A stretch of DNA of 64,000 bases from Pontibacter pudoricolor (GCF_010092985.1 NZ_CP048106.1:4130001-4194000), one strand, 5' to 3'. Shown: positions 8,873 to 18,144, numbered from the stretch's first letter. Numbers and translations are program-made. The notes: generated from the letters alone by a model not told the origin.

Positions 8873-8899
8873 CTAAAATCCTGTAAATCCTGATTCAGA
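8873..8899 (-). repeat. Right inverted repeat of the GxxExxY cassette
   Basis: Perfect 27-bp inverted copy of 8343-8369. Preceding it at 8861-8872 is another AATCCTGACAATC unit, so the arm consists of iterated ATCCTG words. Confidence 0.9.
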
Positions 8900-9110
8900 C
8901 AAAAATGCTGTAACGCTACCGCACAGGTGTTCACGCTGATTGTGTATCGGAAGCGTACAGTTTTATAGTTTCTTATTTGTGTAAGTTGTTGAGCTATAGT
9001 TTGTTGTAAAAGTGGCATTCAAATTTCTATATATCTGGCAGCGTGCAGGCGATTACCTGCTGCAGTTCAAAAAAGAAGATATTTTGCTGAGCCGATAAAA
9101 TTCCAAAACT
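8900..9110. other. Spacer before the permease gene
   Basis: About 210 bases with a TATAGTTT run and a CTATAGTT half palindrome near 8993. It presumably holds the permease promoter; no clear element was identified. Confidence 0.5.
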
Positions 9111-11480
9111 ATGATCAAGAACTACCTCAAAATGGCTTACCGCAACCTGCTGCGCCACAAAGTTTTTTCCCTGATCAACATATCAGGGCTGGCCCTGGGC
9201 ATGACATGCAGTATCCTGATACTGCTGTGGGTGCGCGACGAACTGAGCTTTGATCGTTTTCACAAAGACACTGACAACCTGTACCGGTTAATGGAACTGC
9301 AGAGCTACCCAGGAGCCGACAACCTGACGACCGACGCTACGCCCGGTCCGCTGGCCGAAGCCCTGGAAAAAGATTTCCCGGAAATAAAACACGCTGTGCG
9401 CAGCTCTACCTGGGAATGGAAAAAGCTGCTGACCTACCAGGATAAAAGTCTGAAAGTAGATGGCCGTTACACCGATCCTGCTTTTTTTGAAATGTTCTCG
9501 TTCCCGCTGCTGCAAGGCGATGCCCGTCAGGTGTTGGCAAATCCTAATTCTATAGTTATCTCTGAGAAAGTAGCTACCCAGTTTTTTGGGTCTGCTGAAG
9601 AGGCCGTTGGTAAAATATTTAAAGTTGATAACGCTGACAGCTACAAAGTGACCGGCGTGATGCAGGATGCACCCAAGAACTCATCGATGCAGTTTGACTG
9701 GGTACTTCCTTTAGGTGATCTGATCAATCACCCGGATGGCCACTGGCTGAAAAGATGGGATAACAACGGCATCCGTACGTTTGTGCAGCTGCAACCCGGC
9801 ACCGACATGGCAGCTTTTAACGAGAAAATAAAAAACCACATAACCAAGTATAGCAAAGACAACGACACAGAGCTTTTCCTGCAGCCGGTGAGCGAAATGT
9901 ATTTGTATGGCAAATTTAACGGCACCAAAGTGGCCGGGGGCGGCAGAATAGAAACGGTGCGCCTGTTTTCGGTGGTCGCTGTTTTTATACTTGCCATTGC
10001 GTGTATCAACTTCATGAACCTGGCTACGGCCCGCTCTGCCAAACGCGCCAAAGAAGTAGGCGTGCGTAAAGCCATCGGGGCAAACAAATCATCGTTGATA
10101 AAGCAGTTTATGGTTGAGTCGGTGCTGGTGGCTTTTCTGGCGCTGTTTGTATCGGTAAACCTGACGGGCATACTGCTGCCGCACTTTAACGAGCTTACCG
10201 GCAAGTTTATAGAGCTGGATCTGAGCGATCCGACCTTGCTTTTACTGTTATTCGGTGTGGCTATAGTTACCGGTATTTTATCAGGCAGTTACCCGGCTTT
10301 CTTCCTGTCATCTTTCGACCCGGTGGTAGTGCTGAAAGGGGCAAGCAAAGTAAGTAAGCGCATTTCGGTTTTCCGCAAGGGCCTGGTGGTATTCCAGTTT
10401 ATTTTATCCGGCCTGCTTATCATCAGCACCCTGGTAGTGTACCTGCAGTTACACTATATCCGCACTAAAAACATTGGCCTTAACCGCGAAAATGTCCTTT
10501 ACTTTCAGCTGGATGGCGATCTTGGCAAAAGATATGAAGTGCTGAAGCGAGAACTGCAAAATATACCGGGCATTGTTGGCCTGAGCGCCTCCGACCAGAT
10601 CCCGCTTGATATCGGCAACTCGACTGGTGATGTGCACTGGAAAGGTAAAGACCCCAATGCAAATGTGCTGTTCGGGATGATGGCCGTGGACTATAACTAT
10701 GCAAATGCCATGGGTATCCAGGTAAAAGAGGGCCGCGACTTCTCGAAGGATTTTGGTACCGATACTTCTGCTTTTATCATAAACGAAGAAGCTGTGCGCC
10801 TGATGCAACTGCAGGACCCGGTGGGGCAACCTATCCAGATCTGGAATATAAAAGGGCATATTATCGGGGTAGTGAAAGATTTTAACTCCCGCTCGATGCA
10901 CAGCAGCATGCAGCCGCTTATTTTAAGATTACAGGATGCAAACCAGCGGTATCTGTACACCCGCATTGCGCCAGGCCAGACACCCGAAGTACTGACAGCT
11001 GTCGAGAAGATCGTGAGAAAGCATAATCCGGCTTTCCCGTTCGAGTACCACTTCCTGGACGAAGACTTTGAACGCATGTATAAGAGCGAAGCTGTGATGG
11101 GCCGGTTAACGCAATATTTCGCCATCATCGCCATCTTTATTTCCTGCCTGGGTTTATTTGGTCTGGCCTTGTTTACAGCGGAGCAGCGCACCAAAGAGAT
11201 CGGTATCCGAAAGGTGCTGGGCGCATCGGTAGCCAGTATTGTGTACATGCTGAGCAAGGATTTTTTGAAACTGGTGCTGATCGCGAACCTGATCGCGCTG
11301 CCGCTGGGCTGGTACTTTATGAACGGCTGGCTCGAAAACTATGTAGACCGCACTGGCCTGAGCTGGTGGATCTTTGCCTCGGCCTTTATCTCAACTATAG
11401 TTATCGCCATTATTACCCTGAGCTTCCATGCTATTAAAACGGCCATAGCTAATCCGGTCACATCGCTCAGAACAGAATAA
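9111..11480 (+). CDS. MacB/FtsX-type ABC transporter permease
   Basis: 789 residues. It has an N-terminal membrane helix (LINISGLALGMTCSILILLWV), a large periplasmic MacB-type domain (about 50-270), a first FtsX block with RAKEVGVRKAIGA, a second helix after the middle (FRKGLVVFQFILSGLLIIS), a second periplasmic domain, and a final FtsX block with EQRTKEIGIRKVLGA. Both coupling motifs (EVGVRKAIGA and EIGIRKVLGA) are present. Proteins of this build couple ATP hydrolysis to periplasmic work such as peptide or lipoprotein export; the ATPase partner is not adjacent. A full AACTATAGTT lies in the coding sequence at 11393-11402 (S-T-I-V-I). Confidence 0.93.
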   Translation: MIKNYLKMAYRNLLRHKVFSLINISGLALGMTCSILILLWVRDELSFDRFHKDTDNLYRLMELQSYPGADNLTTDATPGPLAEALEKDFPEIKHAVRSSTWEWKKLLTYQDKSLKVDGRYTDPAFFEMFSFPLLQGDARQVLANPNSIVISEKVATQFFGSAEEAVGKIFKVDNADSYKVTGVMQDAPKNSSMQFDWVLPLGDLINHPDGHWLKRWDNNGIRTFVQLQPGTDMAAFNEKIKNHITKYSKDNDTELFLQPVSEMYLYGKFNGTKVAGGGRIETVRLFSVVAVFILAIACINFMNLATARSAKRAKEVGVRKAIGANKSSLIKQFMVESVLVAFLALFVSVNLTGILLPHFNELTGKFIELDLSDPTLLLLLFGVAIVTGILSGSYPAFFLSSFDPVVVLKGASKVSKRISVFRKGLVVFQFILSGLLIISTLVVYLQLHYIRTKNIGLNRENVLYFQLDGDLGKRYEVLKRELQNIPGIVGLSASDQIPLDIGNSTGDVHWKGKDPNANVLFGMMAVDYNYANAMGIQVKEGRDFSKDFGTDTSAFIINEEAVRLMQLQDPVGQPIQIWNIKGHIIGVVKDFNSRSMHSSMQPLILRLQDANQRYLYTRIAPGQTPEVLTAVEKIVRKHNPAFPFEYHFLDEDFERMYKSEAVMGRLTQYFAIIAIFISCLGLFGLALFTAEQRTKEIGIRKVLGASVASIVYMLSKDFLKLVLIANLIALPLGWYFMNGWLENYVDRTGLSWWIFASAFISTIVIAIITLSFHAIKTAIANPVTSLRTE

Positions 11481-11518
11481 GAATTACTATTTCCAAACTA
11501 TAAGTACAATCTAAAACC

Positions 11519-12655
11519 ATGAAAAAAACATTATCATTTCTGCTAATGCTGCTGGTGCTGTTAGCGCCGGCCGTTGCTCAGAAGACGTACAAAGGCCTGC
11601 CTGTAATTAAAGCTGAAACAGTGGTAGCAGACTATAAAGTTGGCTCCGACTGGGTAAAAGGGAACTGGAACATCAGCCCGCAGATAGCGGTTGACGAACT
11701 GAAAGTGCCCGTGCACAACAAAAAAGTAAAGTTCTCTTTCTACACCGATTCCGACTCCATCAGCTTTACCGTAAAGCCGGGTACTTCGCAGCAGTTTTAT
11801 GTGCTGCTTCATAACAAAGACTACGCCCTGACCGAGATTAAAGGCTTTGGTTTTGAAGCGCTTAAATTTAACAAACCTGCTACAAAGCCGGGCTATAGTT
11901 TTGTGTATGAGCAGAACCAGAACAACGAGTTCCTGAACACCCTGCGCGAGCAGTATAACCTGGATGCTATAGTTGCCGGAGCCGCCAACGATACCGAAAG
12001 AGCGTTGCGCATGGTAAACTGGGTGCATCAGCAATGGAACCACAACGGCATGAACGAGCCATCGAAGCCGGATGCCCTGACCATACTGGCCGAAGCAAAA
12101 GCAGGAAAACAGTTCCGTTGTGTAGAGTATGGCACCGTAACAGCTGCCAGTCTGAACGCCATCGGGTTGCCTGCCCGCCGCCTGGGCCTGAAAATGAAAG
12201 AAGTGGAAACGATAGAGTTCGGCGCCGGACATGTGCTGCTGGAAGTATACCTGCCAGACCTGAAAAAATGGGTGATGCTGGACGGCCAGTTTGACGTGAT
12301 GCCGGTACTGAACAATGTACCCCTTAATGCCGTGGAGTTTCAGCAGGCGATCGCCAACAACTATGATAAACTGGAGATCAGAAGCTTATCTGGTGCTAGT
12401 AAACCACAATACGTAAACTGGATCTACCCTTACCTGTATTACTTTGATGTGAAGTTCGACAACCGGGAAGGTATTGCCCTGGAGCGCAAAAAAACAGATG
12501 GCAAACAATCGCTGATGCTGGTGCCGGTTGGTGCCAAAGAGCCTAAAGTATTTCAGATCAAAAACCCGATCGATTACTGTAAATACACCACGTCGGTAGC
12601 AGACTTTTACCAGGCTCCGGAAATGAGCAATAGGCCAGGAACAGCCCGGAAATAA
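11519..12655 (+). CDS. Secreted transglutaminase-like protein
   Basis: 378 residues with a clear signal peptide (MKKTLSFLLMLLVLLAPAVA, then QK). The middle holds a transglutaminase-like catalytic triad: Cys201 in QFRCVEYG, His238 in GAGHVLLEVY and Asp255 in WVMLDGQFD. Such enzymes act as cysteine proteases or acyltransferases on proteins or peptidoglycan peptides. The first 130 residues form an uncharacterised beta-rich domain. It lies 38 bases after the permease, so the two may be co-transcribed. A terminator-like hairpin follows. Confidence 0.88.
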   Translation: MKKTLSFLLMLLVLLAPAVAQKTYKGLPVIKAETVVADYKVGSDWVKGNWNISPQIAVDELKVPVHNKKVKFSFYTDSDSISFTVKPGTSQQFYVLLHNKDYALTEIKGFGFEALKFNKPATKPGYSFVYEQNQNNEFLNTLREQYNLDAIVAGAANDTERALRMVNWVHQQWNHNGMNEPSKPDALTILAEAKAGKQFRCVEYGTVTAASLNAIGLPARRLGLKMKEVETIEFGAGHVLLEVYLPDLKKWVMLDGQFDVMPVLNNVPLNAVEFQQAIANNYDKLEIRSLSGASKPQYVNWIYPYLYYFDVKFDNREGIALERKKTDGKQSLMLVPVGAKEPKVFQIKNPIDYCKYTTSVADFYQAPEMSNRPGTARK

Positions 12656-12679
12656 CTATAGCTATAGTTTAGTTAACTT

Positions 12680-12723
12680 AAACCCTTCCGGAGTGTGCAG
12701 CCACGCATACCGAGGAAGGGTTT
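12680..12723 (+). terminator. Probable terminator
   Basis: AACCCTTCC at the left pairs with GGAAGGGTT at the right around a 25-base loop that itself can pair in part; TTTCCTGTTT follows. It ends the permease-transglutaminase unit. Confidence 0.65.
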
Positions 12724-12805
12724 CCTGTTTACAAAGGCTGAACTTTACCAGCTATAGTTATGTTTAAATAACAGTTGCCCGACATCGGAATACGATAAAA
12801 TTGCG

Positions 12806-12813
12806 TATGTTTG
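12806..12813 (+). promoter_or_regulatory. Candidate -7 box of the tmRNA promoter
   Basis: TATGTTTG fits the Bacteroidota -7 pattern TAnnTTTG and lies about 50 bases before the mature tmRNA end. No good TTTG was found at the right distance upstream, so only half of the promoter is supported. Confidence 0.4.
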
Positions 12814-12862
12814 TGGCATACTTCTTGGAGTATACAAATCAAGAATTCGTTCTTTAACTTAT

Positions 12863-13232
12863 GGGGATGACCGGAATTGACAGCTTGTGCAGATTGCGTG
12901 TAAGCATGTCGGGTGATGAACGTACCACCTGTTAAAAATCCGTTCGAACAATAACTGGCGAATATAACTACGCCATGGCTGCTTAATCTAGGTATTAAGC
13001 ACTAGCCATAGTCTCGTGCAGGTTTCGTAAATCTGCTTGCACATCAGAGGCTTCGATCCGATTTACTAGTTTGTGTAAAGGTGCGGTGCACAGGCGAAAT
13101 CAAGCATCTAAGGAGTGCGCATTAGTTTGGTTTATACTAGCAAGCTCCCGACAATCCGAATGAACCTAAGCATGTAGAAAGCCCGTTGATTTCCTTGTCT
13201 GGACCAGGGTTCGAATCCCTGCATCTCCACCA
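12863..13232 (+). ncRNA. ssrA: Transfer-messenger RNA (tmRNA)
   Basis: The 5' end GGGGATG pairs with CATCTCC before the 3' A-CCA, forming the tRNA-like acceptor stem with one G-U pair. A T-arm with GGTTCGAATCC precedes the 3' end. The tag reading frame runs from GGC at 12957 to TAA at 12984-12986 and encodes GEYNYAMAA, which fits the -ALAA-like ends of Bacteroidota tags, with Met in place of the usual Leu. tmRNA with SmpB rescues stalled ribosomes and marks the product for proteolysis. The length is about 370 nt. A strong terminator follows nine bases later. Confidence 0.96.
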
Positions 13233-13240
13233 ATAAGTAT

Positions 13241-13278
13241 AAAAAGCCCGCAGTTAGCGATAACTGCGGGCTTTTTGT
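13241..13278 (+). terminator. Terminator of tmRNA
   Basis: AAAAAGCCCGCAGTTA-GCGA-TAACTGCGGGCTTTTT is a perfect long hairpin with a T run. It is symmetrical and may also serve nhaA from the other side. Confidence 0.92.
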
Positions 13279-13371
13279 GTTTATATAGGACCTGTCCCGG
13301 ACAAATTTCTGTTAGTTGTTCAATGTTGTTGCCCTTAGTGCTGATTGAATAAACGGCAGTATTACCTTCAT

Positions 13372-14559
13372 TTAGGCTTCTTCGGAATATGAATCGGTTG
13401 CCCCCACTTTCCTGAGAAACATGTACCCGGATATACCAGCCAGAAGGGAGGCGATCAGAATAGCGAATTTAGCCTGCGTCTGAAAAGAAGGTTCGCTGAA
13501 AGAGAGCAAGGCAATGAAGATGGACATGGTAAACCCTATCCCCGCCAGTAAGCCTAAACCCACGAACTGAATCCATCTGGTTCCTGCAGGCAGCGAACTG
13601 ATCCCTAACTTCACCGAAAGCCAGGAAAAAAAGACAATGCCAATAGGCTTGCCAAGTATCAGTCCTGCAATAATGCCTAACCCAAGGCTGGTTGTCAGGC
13701 CATCCAGCATTTCTATCTCAAACCTTATGTTGGTGTTAGCTAAAGCAAAGATGGGCATGATCAGGAAGTTTACAGGCCTGGTTAAAGCATGCTCCAGCTT
13801 CTCCAGGGGCGATTCTGTTTCGTCGGGTGTAGTTGGCAAGGTTAGCGCCGTAAGCACGCCCGCAACGGTAGCATGTATACCGGAATGATGAATGAAATAC
13901 CACATCGCTACTCCTGGCAGCAGGTATAGCCAGATATTTTTAACACCCATTCTGTTTAACACAATCAGCAAGGCAAGCACTCCTGCGGCATACAGGAGGT
14001 AATTAAGGTGCATTTCAGAGGAATAAAATAGCGCGATGACCAGAATGGCTCCTAAATCATCAACTATAGCCAGTGCTGTTAAGAATACCTTAAGTGAGAG
14101 CGGCACCCTCTTGCCCAAAAGTGTTACCACAGCAATAGCAAAGGCAATATCGGTAGCCATCGGAATACCCCAGCCATTAGCCGTAGTGGTACCCTGGTTG
14201 AACAAAGCATAGATAACAGCAGGAACCAACATGCCCCCGATTGCTGCAAAAACAGGTAAGGCTGCCTGTTTAAAAGAAGACAATTCTCCTTCTACCAACT
14301 CCCTCTTTATCTCCAGCCCGACCAGCAGGAAAAACACCGCCATTAAACCATCATTAATCCACAATAGCACAGGATATCTTAACTGTAATAAATCAGATTC
14401 ATACCCTATTTCCTGGGCAAGAAAGTGCTCAAACCCAGGGCCGAGGGGAGAGTTTGCGATAAGTAAAGATAGCACAACACAGGCCATTAAAATAAAGCCA
14501 CCTGCTGATCCGGATTTTAAAAAGTCTTTGAAAGAAGTGAGGTTGATTTTTTGTATCAT
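13372..14559 (-). CDS. nhaA: Na+/H+ antiporter NhaA
   Basis: 395 residues, normal length for NhaA, with about twelve hydrophobic helices. It exchanges cytoplasmic sodium for external protons at the inner membrane. The two adjacent aspartates of the ion site are in ALAIVDDLGAIL (Asp167-Asp168), and the early block LLVGLEIKRELVEGELS is typical. The gene is monocistronic, convergent with tmRNA. Confidence 0.96.
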   Translation of the reverse strand: MIQKINLTSFKDFLKSGSAGGFILMACVVLSLLIANSPLGPGFEHFLAQEIGYESDLLQLRYPVLLWINDGLMAVFFLLVGLEIKRELVEGELSSFKQAALPVFAAIGGMLVPAVIYALFNQGTTTANGWGIPMATDIAFAIAVVTLLGKRVPLSLKVFLTALAIVDDLGAILVIALFYSSEMHLNYLLYAAGVLALLIVLNRMGVKNIWLYLLPGVAMWYFIHHSGIHATVAGVLTALTLPTTPDETESPLEKLEHALTRPVNFLIMPIFALANTNIRFEIEMLDGLTTSLGLGIIAGLILGKPIGIVFFSWLSVKLGISSLPAGTRWIQFVGLGLLAGIGFTMSIFIALLSFSEPSFQTQAKFAILIASLLAGISGYMFLRKVGATDSYSEEA

Positions 14560-15106
14560 GCTTAAAACTACAGAATTCAGCCCTGTTTTGCCAGTATAGC
14601 GTGGGTTTTCTGTGAAGATTTGAACAGTTGACTTGCATGGTTTTCGACTGATTTCCCTGTTGCTAAAATAAAAAGCAAGTGGGAAAAGCTTCTCAAAAGA
14701 TCTTATGCATTAGGGTGATTTGTCGATGGTATAAAGCAGCGTCATACAGTTTTGCCTCTCAGGTAGCCGTAACTGGCTGAGTTATTCGGCATTGAAGAAA
14801 AGGGGCCGTGCTGAACTATAACATGAACGACAAGCCTAACAAGAACCGGGTATACTCAAGGAATATGTGCCTTATCTCCTGTCTAACCGATAGTTTTTTT
14901 CTCAGCTATAGTTAATCCATCCCTGAAGGTGCCAGTGACAGGTTAACTATAGCTGCCATGTTAGGGAGAAAACCTGGGCCTTCAGGATTTTAAACACATA
15001 ATATAAAGTGCAATTTATAGTTGCGTATTATGCACCATACTTTTTTATCAGATACTTTTGTAACCAGGTTTTCGTTTGAGCTCCGGGTATCAAAAATTTA
15101 AAAATA
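14560..15106. other. Long spacer between nhaA and a small lipoprotein gene
   Basis: About 550 bases. I see several CTATAGTT/AACTATAG halves (near 14905 and 14945) but no gene with credible composition; the open frames that cross it are fragments. A regulatory leader for nhaA is possible but no structure is clear. Confidence 0.5.
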
Positions 15107-15379
15107 ATGCATTTTAAGCAAGTAATCTGGCTAATGGCCACAGTAGCAGTATTAGCCTCCTGTTCATCCTCTAAAAAAGCAACCAGCAGCAGATCGGGGA
15201 AGGTTGTAGTAGTTGACAGCAAATCGGTTAGAATCGGTAATGCGGGCACTACACGGAAGGATAATGGTCTGCACAAAGGCTGGTACAAAAATCCAAACAA
15301 CCCCCATCATCCAAACACCACAAACCCGGGACATACTAAAGGTAAGGGAAAGAGTAAAGGCAAGGGCAAGAAAAAGTAA
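15107..15379 (+). CDS. Small Lys/Gly-rich lipoprotein
   Basis: 90 residues. A signal peptide ends in the lipobox LASC (Cys19). The rest is rich in Ser, Thr, Asn and Pro, with a strongly basic tail of repeated GKGKSKGKG-type units ending in KKK. The basic tail could bind lipopolysaccharide, peptidoglycan or nucleic acid, but this is guesswork. It resembles the next small gene (15605) in size, lipobox and basic tail. A terminator follows. Confidence 0.7.
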   Translation: MHFKQVIWLMATVAVLASCSSSKKATSSRSGKVVVVDSKSVRIGNAGTTRKDNGLHKGWYKNPNNPHHPNTTNPGHTKGKGKSKGKGKKK

Positions 15380-15398
15380 CATTCTTTCAGCGGAATTA

Positions 15399-15445
15399 AA
15401 GGCAGGAGCCATAGTTGGGAAACTATGGCTCCTGCCTTTTGCTTT
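15399..15445 (+). terminator. Terminator with a palindrome-like stem
   Basis: AAGGCAGGAGCCATAGTT-GGGA-AACTATGGCTCCTGCCTTTTGCTTTT. The top of the stem is a variant of the AACTATAGTT word (AACTATGG), an example of this word family inside a terminator. Confidence 0.9.
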
Positions 15446-15604
15446 TATAACGTTGTATAAAATAAATTTTATTTCGATTTGAATTAAACCAATAACAAGA
15501 ATAAAAGTATAAAGAAATCTCATTCAGTAAAGTTTATGTTTTACCGGAGCCAACGCCTTAAGCAACTATAGTTTAATGGTTGTTGCCCATTTTTTAATGC
15601 ACCT

Positions 15605-15814
15605 ATGAGAATACTTCGACACCTGTTACTTTATACTTTTATCTGTTTGATGGCTGCATCCTGCAACCCGATGCAGGGACGCAAGGCTATAGTTATTGAT
15701 GATGACGGGCAAAGCATGCGCTTTGATCGTAACCGCAAAGAGAGCAAAAACAAAAAATGGGATGCCCGCAAAAAGAAGAACTTTAAAAAGAATAAGTATA
15801 GCAGGCGCGACTAA
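15605..15814 (+). CDS. Very small basic lipoprotein
   Basis: 69 residues. The signal peptide ends in the lipobox MAASC (Cys20). The mature part has a short acidic stretch (IDDDGQSM) followed by a dense Lys/Arg/Asn tail. The stop codon's last base is the first base of a full AACTATAGTT (15814-15823). It has no recognised family and may be distantly related to the 15107 gene. Confidence 0.65.
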   Translation: MRILRHLLLYTFICLMAASCNPMQGRKAIVIDDDGQSMRFDRNRKESKNKKWDARKKKNFKKNKYSRRD

Positions 15815-15916
15815 ACTATAGTTTACGGTCGGCGCTTTCGGAACCATACCAGTCAGGATTAGGCTATAGTTTATAAACCTATACTTAATGGCTATATATG
15901 CGTATAAGCGGCTACT

Positions 15917-16414
15917 ATGGAACCACAAAACATACGCTACAGCCGAACTCCGCACTCCGAAAAACTGAAATGGGTGAACCACATGACGAAGTTAATGGAT
16001 AACCAGTTCAGGTTGCCCGGCACTAACTTTCGTTTTGGCCTCGACCCATTGCTTGGCCTGGTGCCTGTGGCCGGCGACTTAGCCTCGTTTGGTGTGTCGG
16101 CAATGCTGGTAATGACGATGGCGCGCCACGGGGCAAGCGGCAAGCTGGTTACACTCATGCTCATTAACATCGCGCTTGATACCCTGATCGGAAGTATACC
16201 GGTGCTGGGCAATATTTTCGACTTCTTCTTTAAGGCAAACGACCGGAATGTGCGCCTGCTTAGCAGGCATTACGAGGAAGGTAAATACCAGGGCAGCGGT
16301 AAAAACGTGATAATCGGTGTAATTATAGGTGTTTTGCTACTGTTCGTTCTCCTGATCTGGGTACTCTGGGAACTGGCCGAATGGATCTATCACCAGCTGG
16401 CAGCGATACTATAA
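15917..16414 (+). CDS. DUF4112 membrane protein
   Basis: 165 residues. The N-terminal block WVNHMTKLMDNQFRLPGTNFRFG and the following DPLLGLVPVAGDLA and IPVLGNIFDFFFKAN mark the DUF4112 family, which is of unknown function. A long hydrophobic segment near the end (VIIGVIIGVLLLFVLLIWVLW) anchors it in the membrane, and there is probably an amphipathic hairpin before it. It converges on uvsE with no gap (its stop at 16414 adjoins 16415). Confidence 0.85.
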   Translation: MEPQNIRYSRTPHSEKLKWVNHMTKLMDNQFRLPGTNFRFGLDPLLGLVPVAGDLASFGVSAMLVMTMARHGASGKLVTLMLINIALDTLIGSIPVLGNIFDFFFKANDRNVRLLSRHYEEGKYQGSGKNVIIGVIIGVLLLFVLLIWVLWELAEWIYHQLAAIL

Positions 16415-17308
16415 CTATAAACGGCCCAACGCCCTGGCAACTTCCACAGCTTTCAGGGCGCTGGTTTCCTTGTCTTTTATTTCCAGCATAATGTCCATGT
16501 CCATGCCCTCGGTCTCAGCTAAAAAATCGTGGAAAAGCTGTTCTGAAATACTTTGCACGTGTTTGCCTTTGCGTTCTGCCGGCGCCTGCGCACTATAGTC
16601 CATCATTAAAATTCCATCCCGTTCAGGTTTCCAGGTTGATGCAGCCATCTCCACCGCTTCGCGCATGGGCTCACCGTTATGTACACATTCGTGGTGCAGG
16701 TTATCGAAAATTATAGGCAGGCCGGTCAGTTCATGCAGGTGCAGGCAGTCGAGTAAACTATAGGTCCGGTCGTCGTTTTCTACACACAGCCTTGCTTTTA
16801 CAGCTTCGGGTAACTGTGTATGATAAACCTCTGCAAAACGAGCCAGGGCAGCGCCCTTGTCGCCGTAGCCGCCACCGCCATGTATCTGTAGTTTGGCTGT
16901 AGTATCCAGTTCCATCAGGTCGAGTACAGTGCCCTGGTATACGAGTTCGGCTATGCTGTTTTTTACCGTTTGCGGGTTAGGCGAGTTGAGTACCACAAAC
17001 TGGTCGGGGTGCATGGAAATGCGCAGGTTGTGCTGTTTGATATAGCTGCCCAGTTGCTGAAATTCAGATTTAAAATGTTCCTGCCAGTTAAATTGGTTTA
17101 TCTCATGCGAGGCAAAAGGTACCAGGTCAGAGGTGAGCCTGAAAAACAGCAATCCGTTCTGCACATTGTATTCCAGTATGCGCTGCAGGCAGGCAAGGTT
17201 CAAAGCCACCGTTTCTACCAGGCGCTCTTCGGAGTAAGATGCCAGCCGGAAGGTGCGGGAAGAGGTACAGTCCAGGGACTGATTAATGCAGGGATAACCT
17301 ATTTTCAT
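16415..17308 (-). CDS. uvsE: UV DNA damage endonuclease
   Basis: 297 residues, TIM-barrel fold. It nicks DNA 5' to cyclobutane pyrimidine dimers and 6-4 photoproducts, an excision-repair route independent of UvrABC. Family blocks visible are IGYPCIN at the start, ISMHPDQFVVLNSP, LQIHGGGGYGDKG, LCVENDDRTY and IIFDNLHHECVH, which carry the metal-binding His, Glu and Asp residues. It is transcribed alone. UvsE is frequent in pigmented, radiation-exposed Bacteroidota. Confidence 0.95.
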   Translation of the reverse strand: MKIGYPCINQSLDCTSSRTFRLASYSEERLVETVALNLACLQRILEYNVQNGLLFFRLTSDLVPFASHEINQFNWQEHFKSEFQQLGSYIKQHNLRISMHPDQFVVLNSPNPQTVKNSIAELVYQGTVLDLMELDTTAKLQIHGGGGYGDKGAALARFAEVYHTQLPEAVKARLCVENDDRTYSLLDCLHLHELTGLPIIFDNLHHECVHNGEPMREAVEMAASTWKPERDGILMMDYSAQAPAERKGKHVQSISEQLFHDFLAETEGMDMDIMLEIKDKETSALKAVEVARALGRL

Positions 17309-17359
17309 GGCGCTATAGTTTGTTTATGCTAACTATAGCCTGGCAGTTTTGTTGGCGAT

Positions 17360-18013
17360 TTACTGTTTTTTTTCTTGCTCGTACCCGGTGTTGTCCTTAA
17401 AAAAGCGGTTATAGTCTTCCTGTTCTTTTAACAACTGTTGCAGTTCCTGCATCATGTAAAGCTCCTGCATCTTCCGCAGCTCTTTTCCCTCTCTCGAGAA
17501 CAGATCATAGAGCAAACTGATAGGCGTGAGAAGTGTGGGCGGGGGCGGAGGAGGCAATGCAATAGGTTTTGGAGGCTCCACATAAGCCGGATTCTTTACA
17601 TAGTTCGGGTCGGGGCGGTTCATGTTGCGCAGGGCGCGCTGTATCATTTCTTCGGATGGGCGGTTGGTTACTTCTACCTCGCCAAGCATGACGCTGTCTT
17701 CCTGCAGCACTATATTCACGCGCATTTCTGATACCGGCAGGCGTTGCGGCAAATAAAGCAGCGGTTTATAACCAACTGCCCGGATCAGCAAGGTGTCGTC
17801 AGAAGCTACATCAATCAGGAATTTACCTTCGGCATCAGAAATAACGGCTCTAGTGGTGCCATATCGGATAATACCTGCACCTGGCACCGGCGTTTTCTTA
17901 TCCGTCCCTAGCACCGTTCCGCTTATTCTAACGTTACGCTGTGCATGTGCAGGCATGTTAGCCAGCAGCAGTAAGGTAAAAACGCAGCTAAAAACGAAGA
18001 GGTACCGGTGCAT
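17360..18013 (-). CDS. Secreted protein with a carboxypeptidase-regulatory-like domain
   Basis: The start is placed at 18013 (MHRYLFVFSCVFTLLLL), which gives a proper signal peptide ending in HAQ; the frame from 18064 adds 17 basic residues. The mature protein begins with a CarboxypepD_reg-like beta-sandwich (VRISGTVLGTDKKTPVPGAG ... GTTRAVISDAEGKFLID), then a proline run (PPPPPP) and a charged coiled-coil-like end. Such domains are common as N-terminal parts of TonB receptors, but here the receptor is missing. Role unknown. Confidence 0.8.
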   Translation of the reverse strand: MHRYLFVFSCVFTLLLLANMPAHAQRNVRISGTVLGTDKKTPVPGAGIIRYGTTRAVISDAEGKFLIDVASDDTLLIRAVGYKPLLYLPQRLPVSEMRVNIVLQEDSVMLGEVEVTNRPSEEMIQRALRNMNRPDPNYVKNPAYVEPPKPIALPPPPPPTLLTPISLLYDLFSREGKELRKMQELYMMQELQQLLKEQEDYNRFFKDNTGYEQEKKQ

Positions 18014-18144
18014 GTATAAGGTTGGGTGCAATAGCAATTTCTTTTGCCTTTTGTAATACGCCAAAGATGGTCAAAAAGTATGCGAGGTCCAAAATTTATA
18101 GTAGTACTGCCTTGTTTATAGTTATAGTTTATACCAAATAAAAG

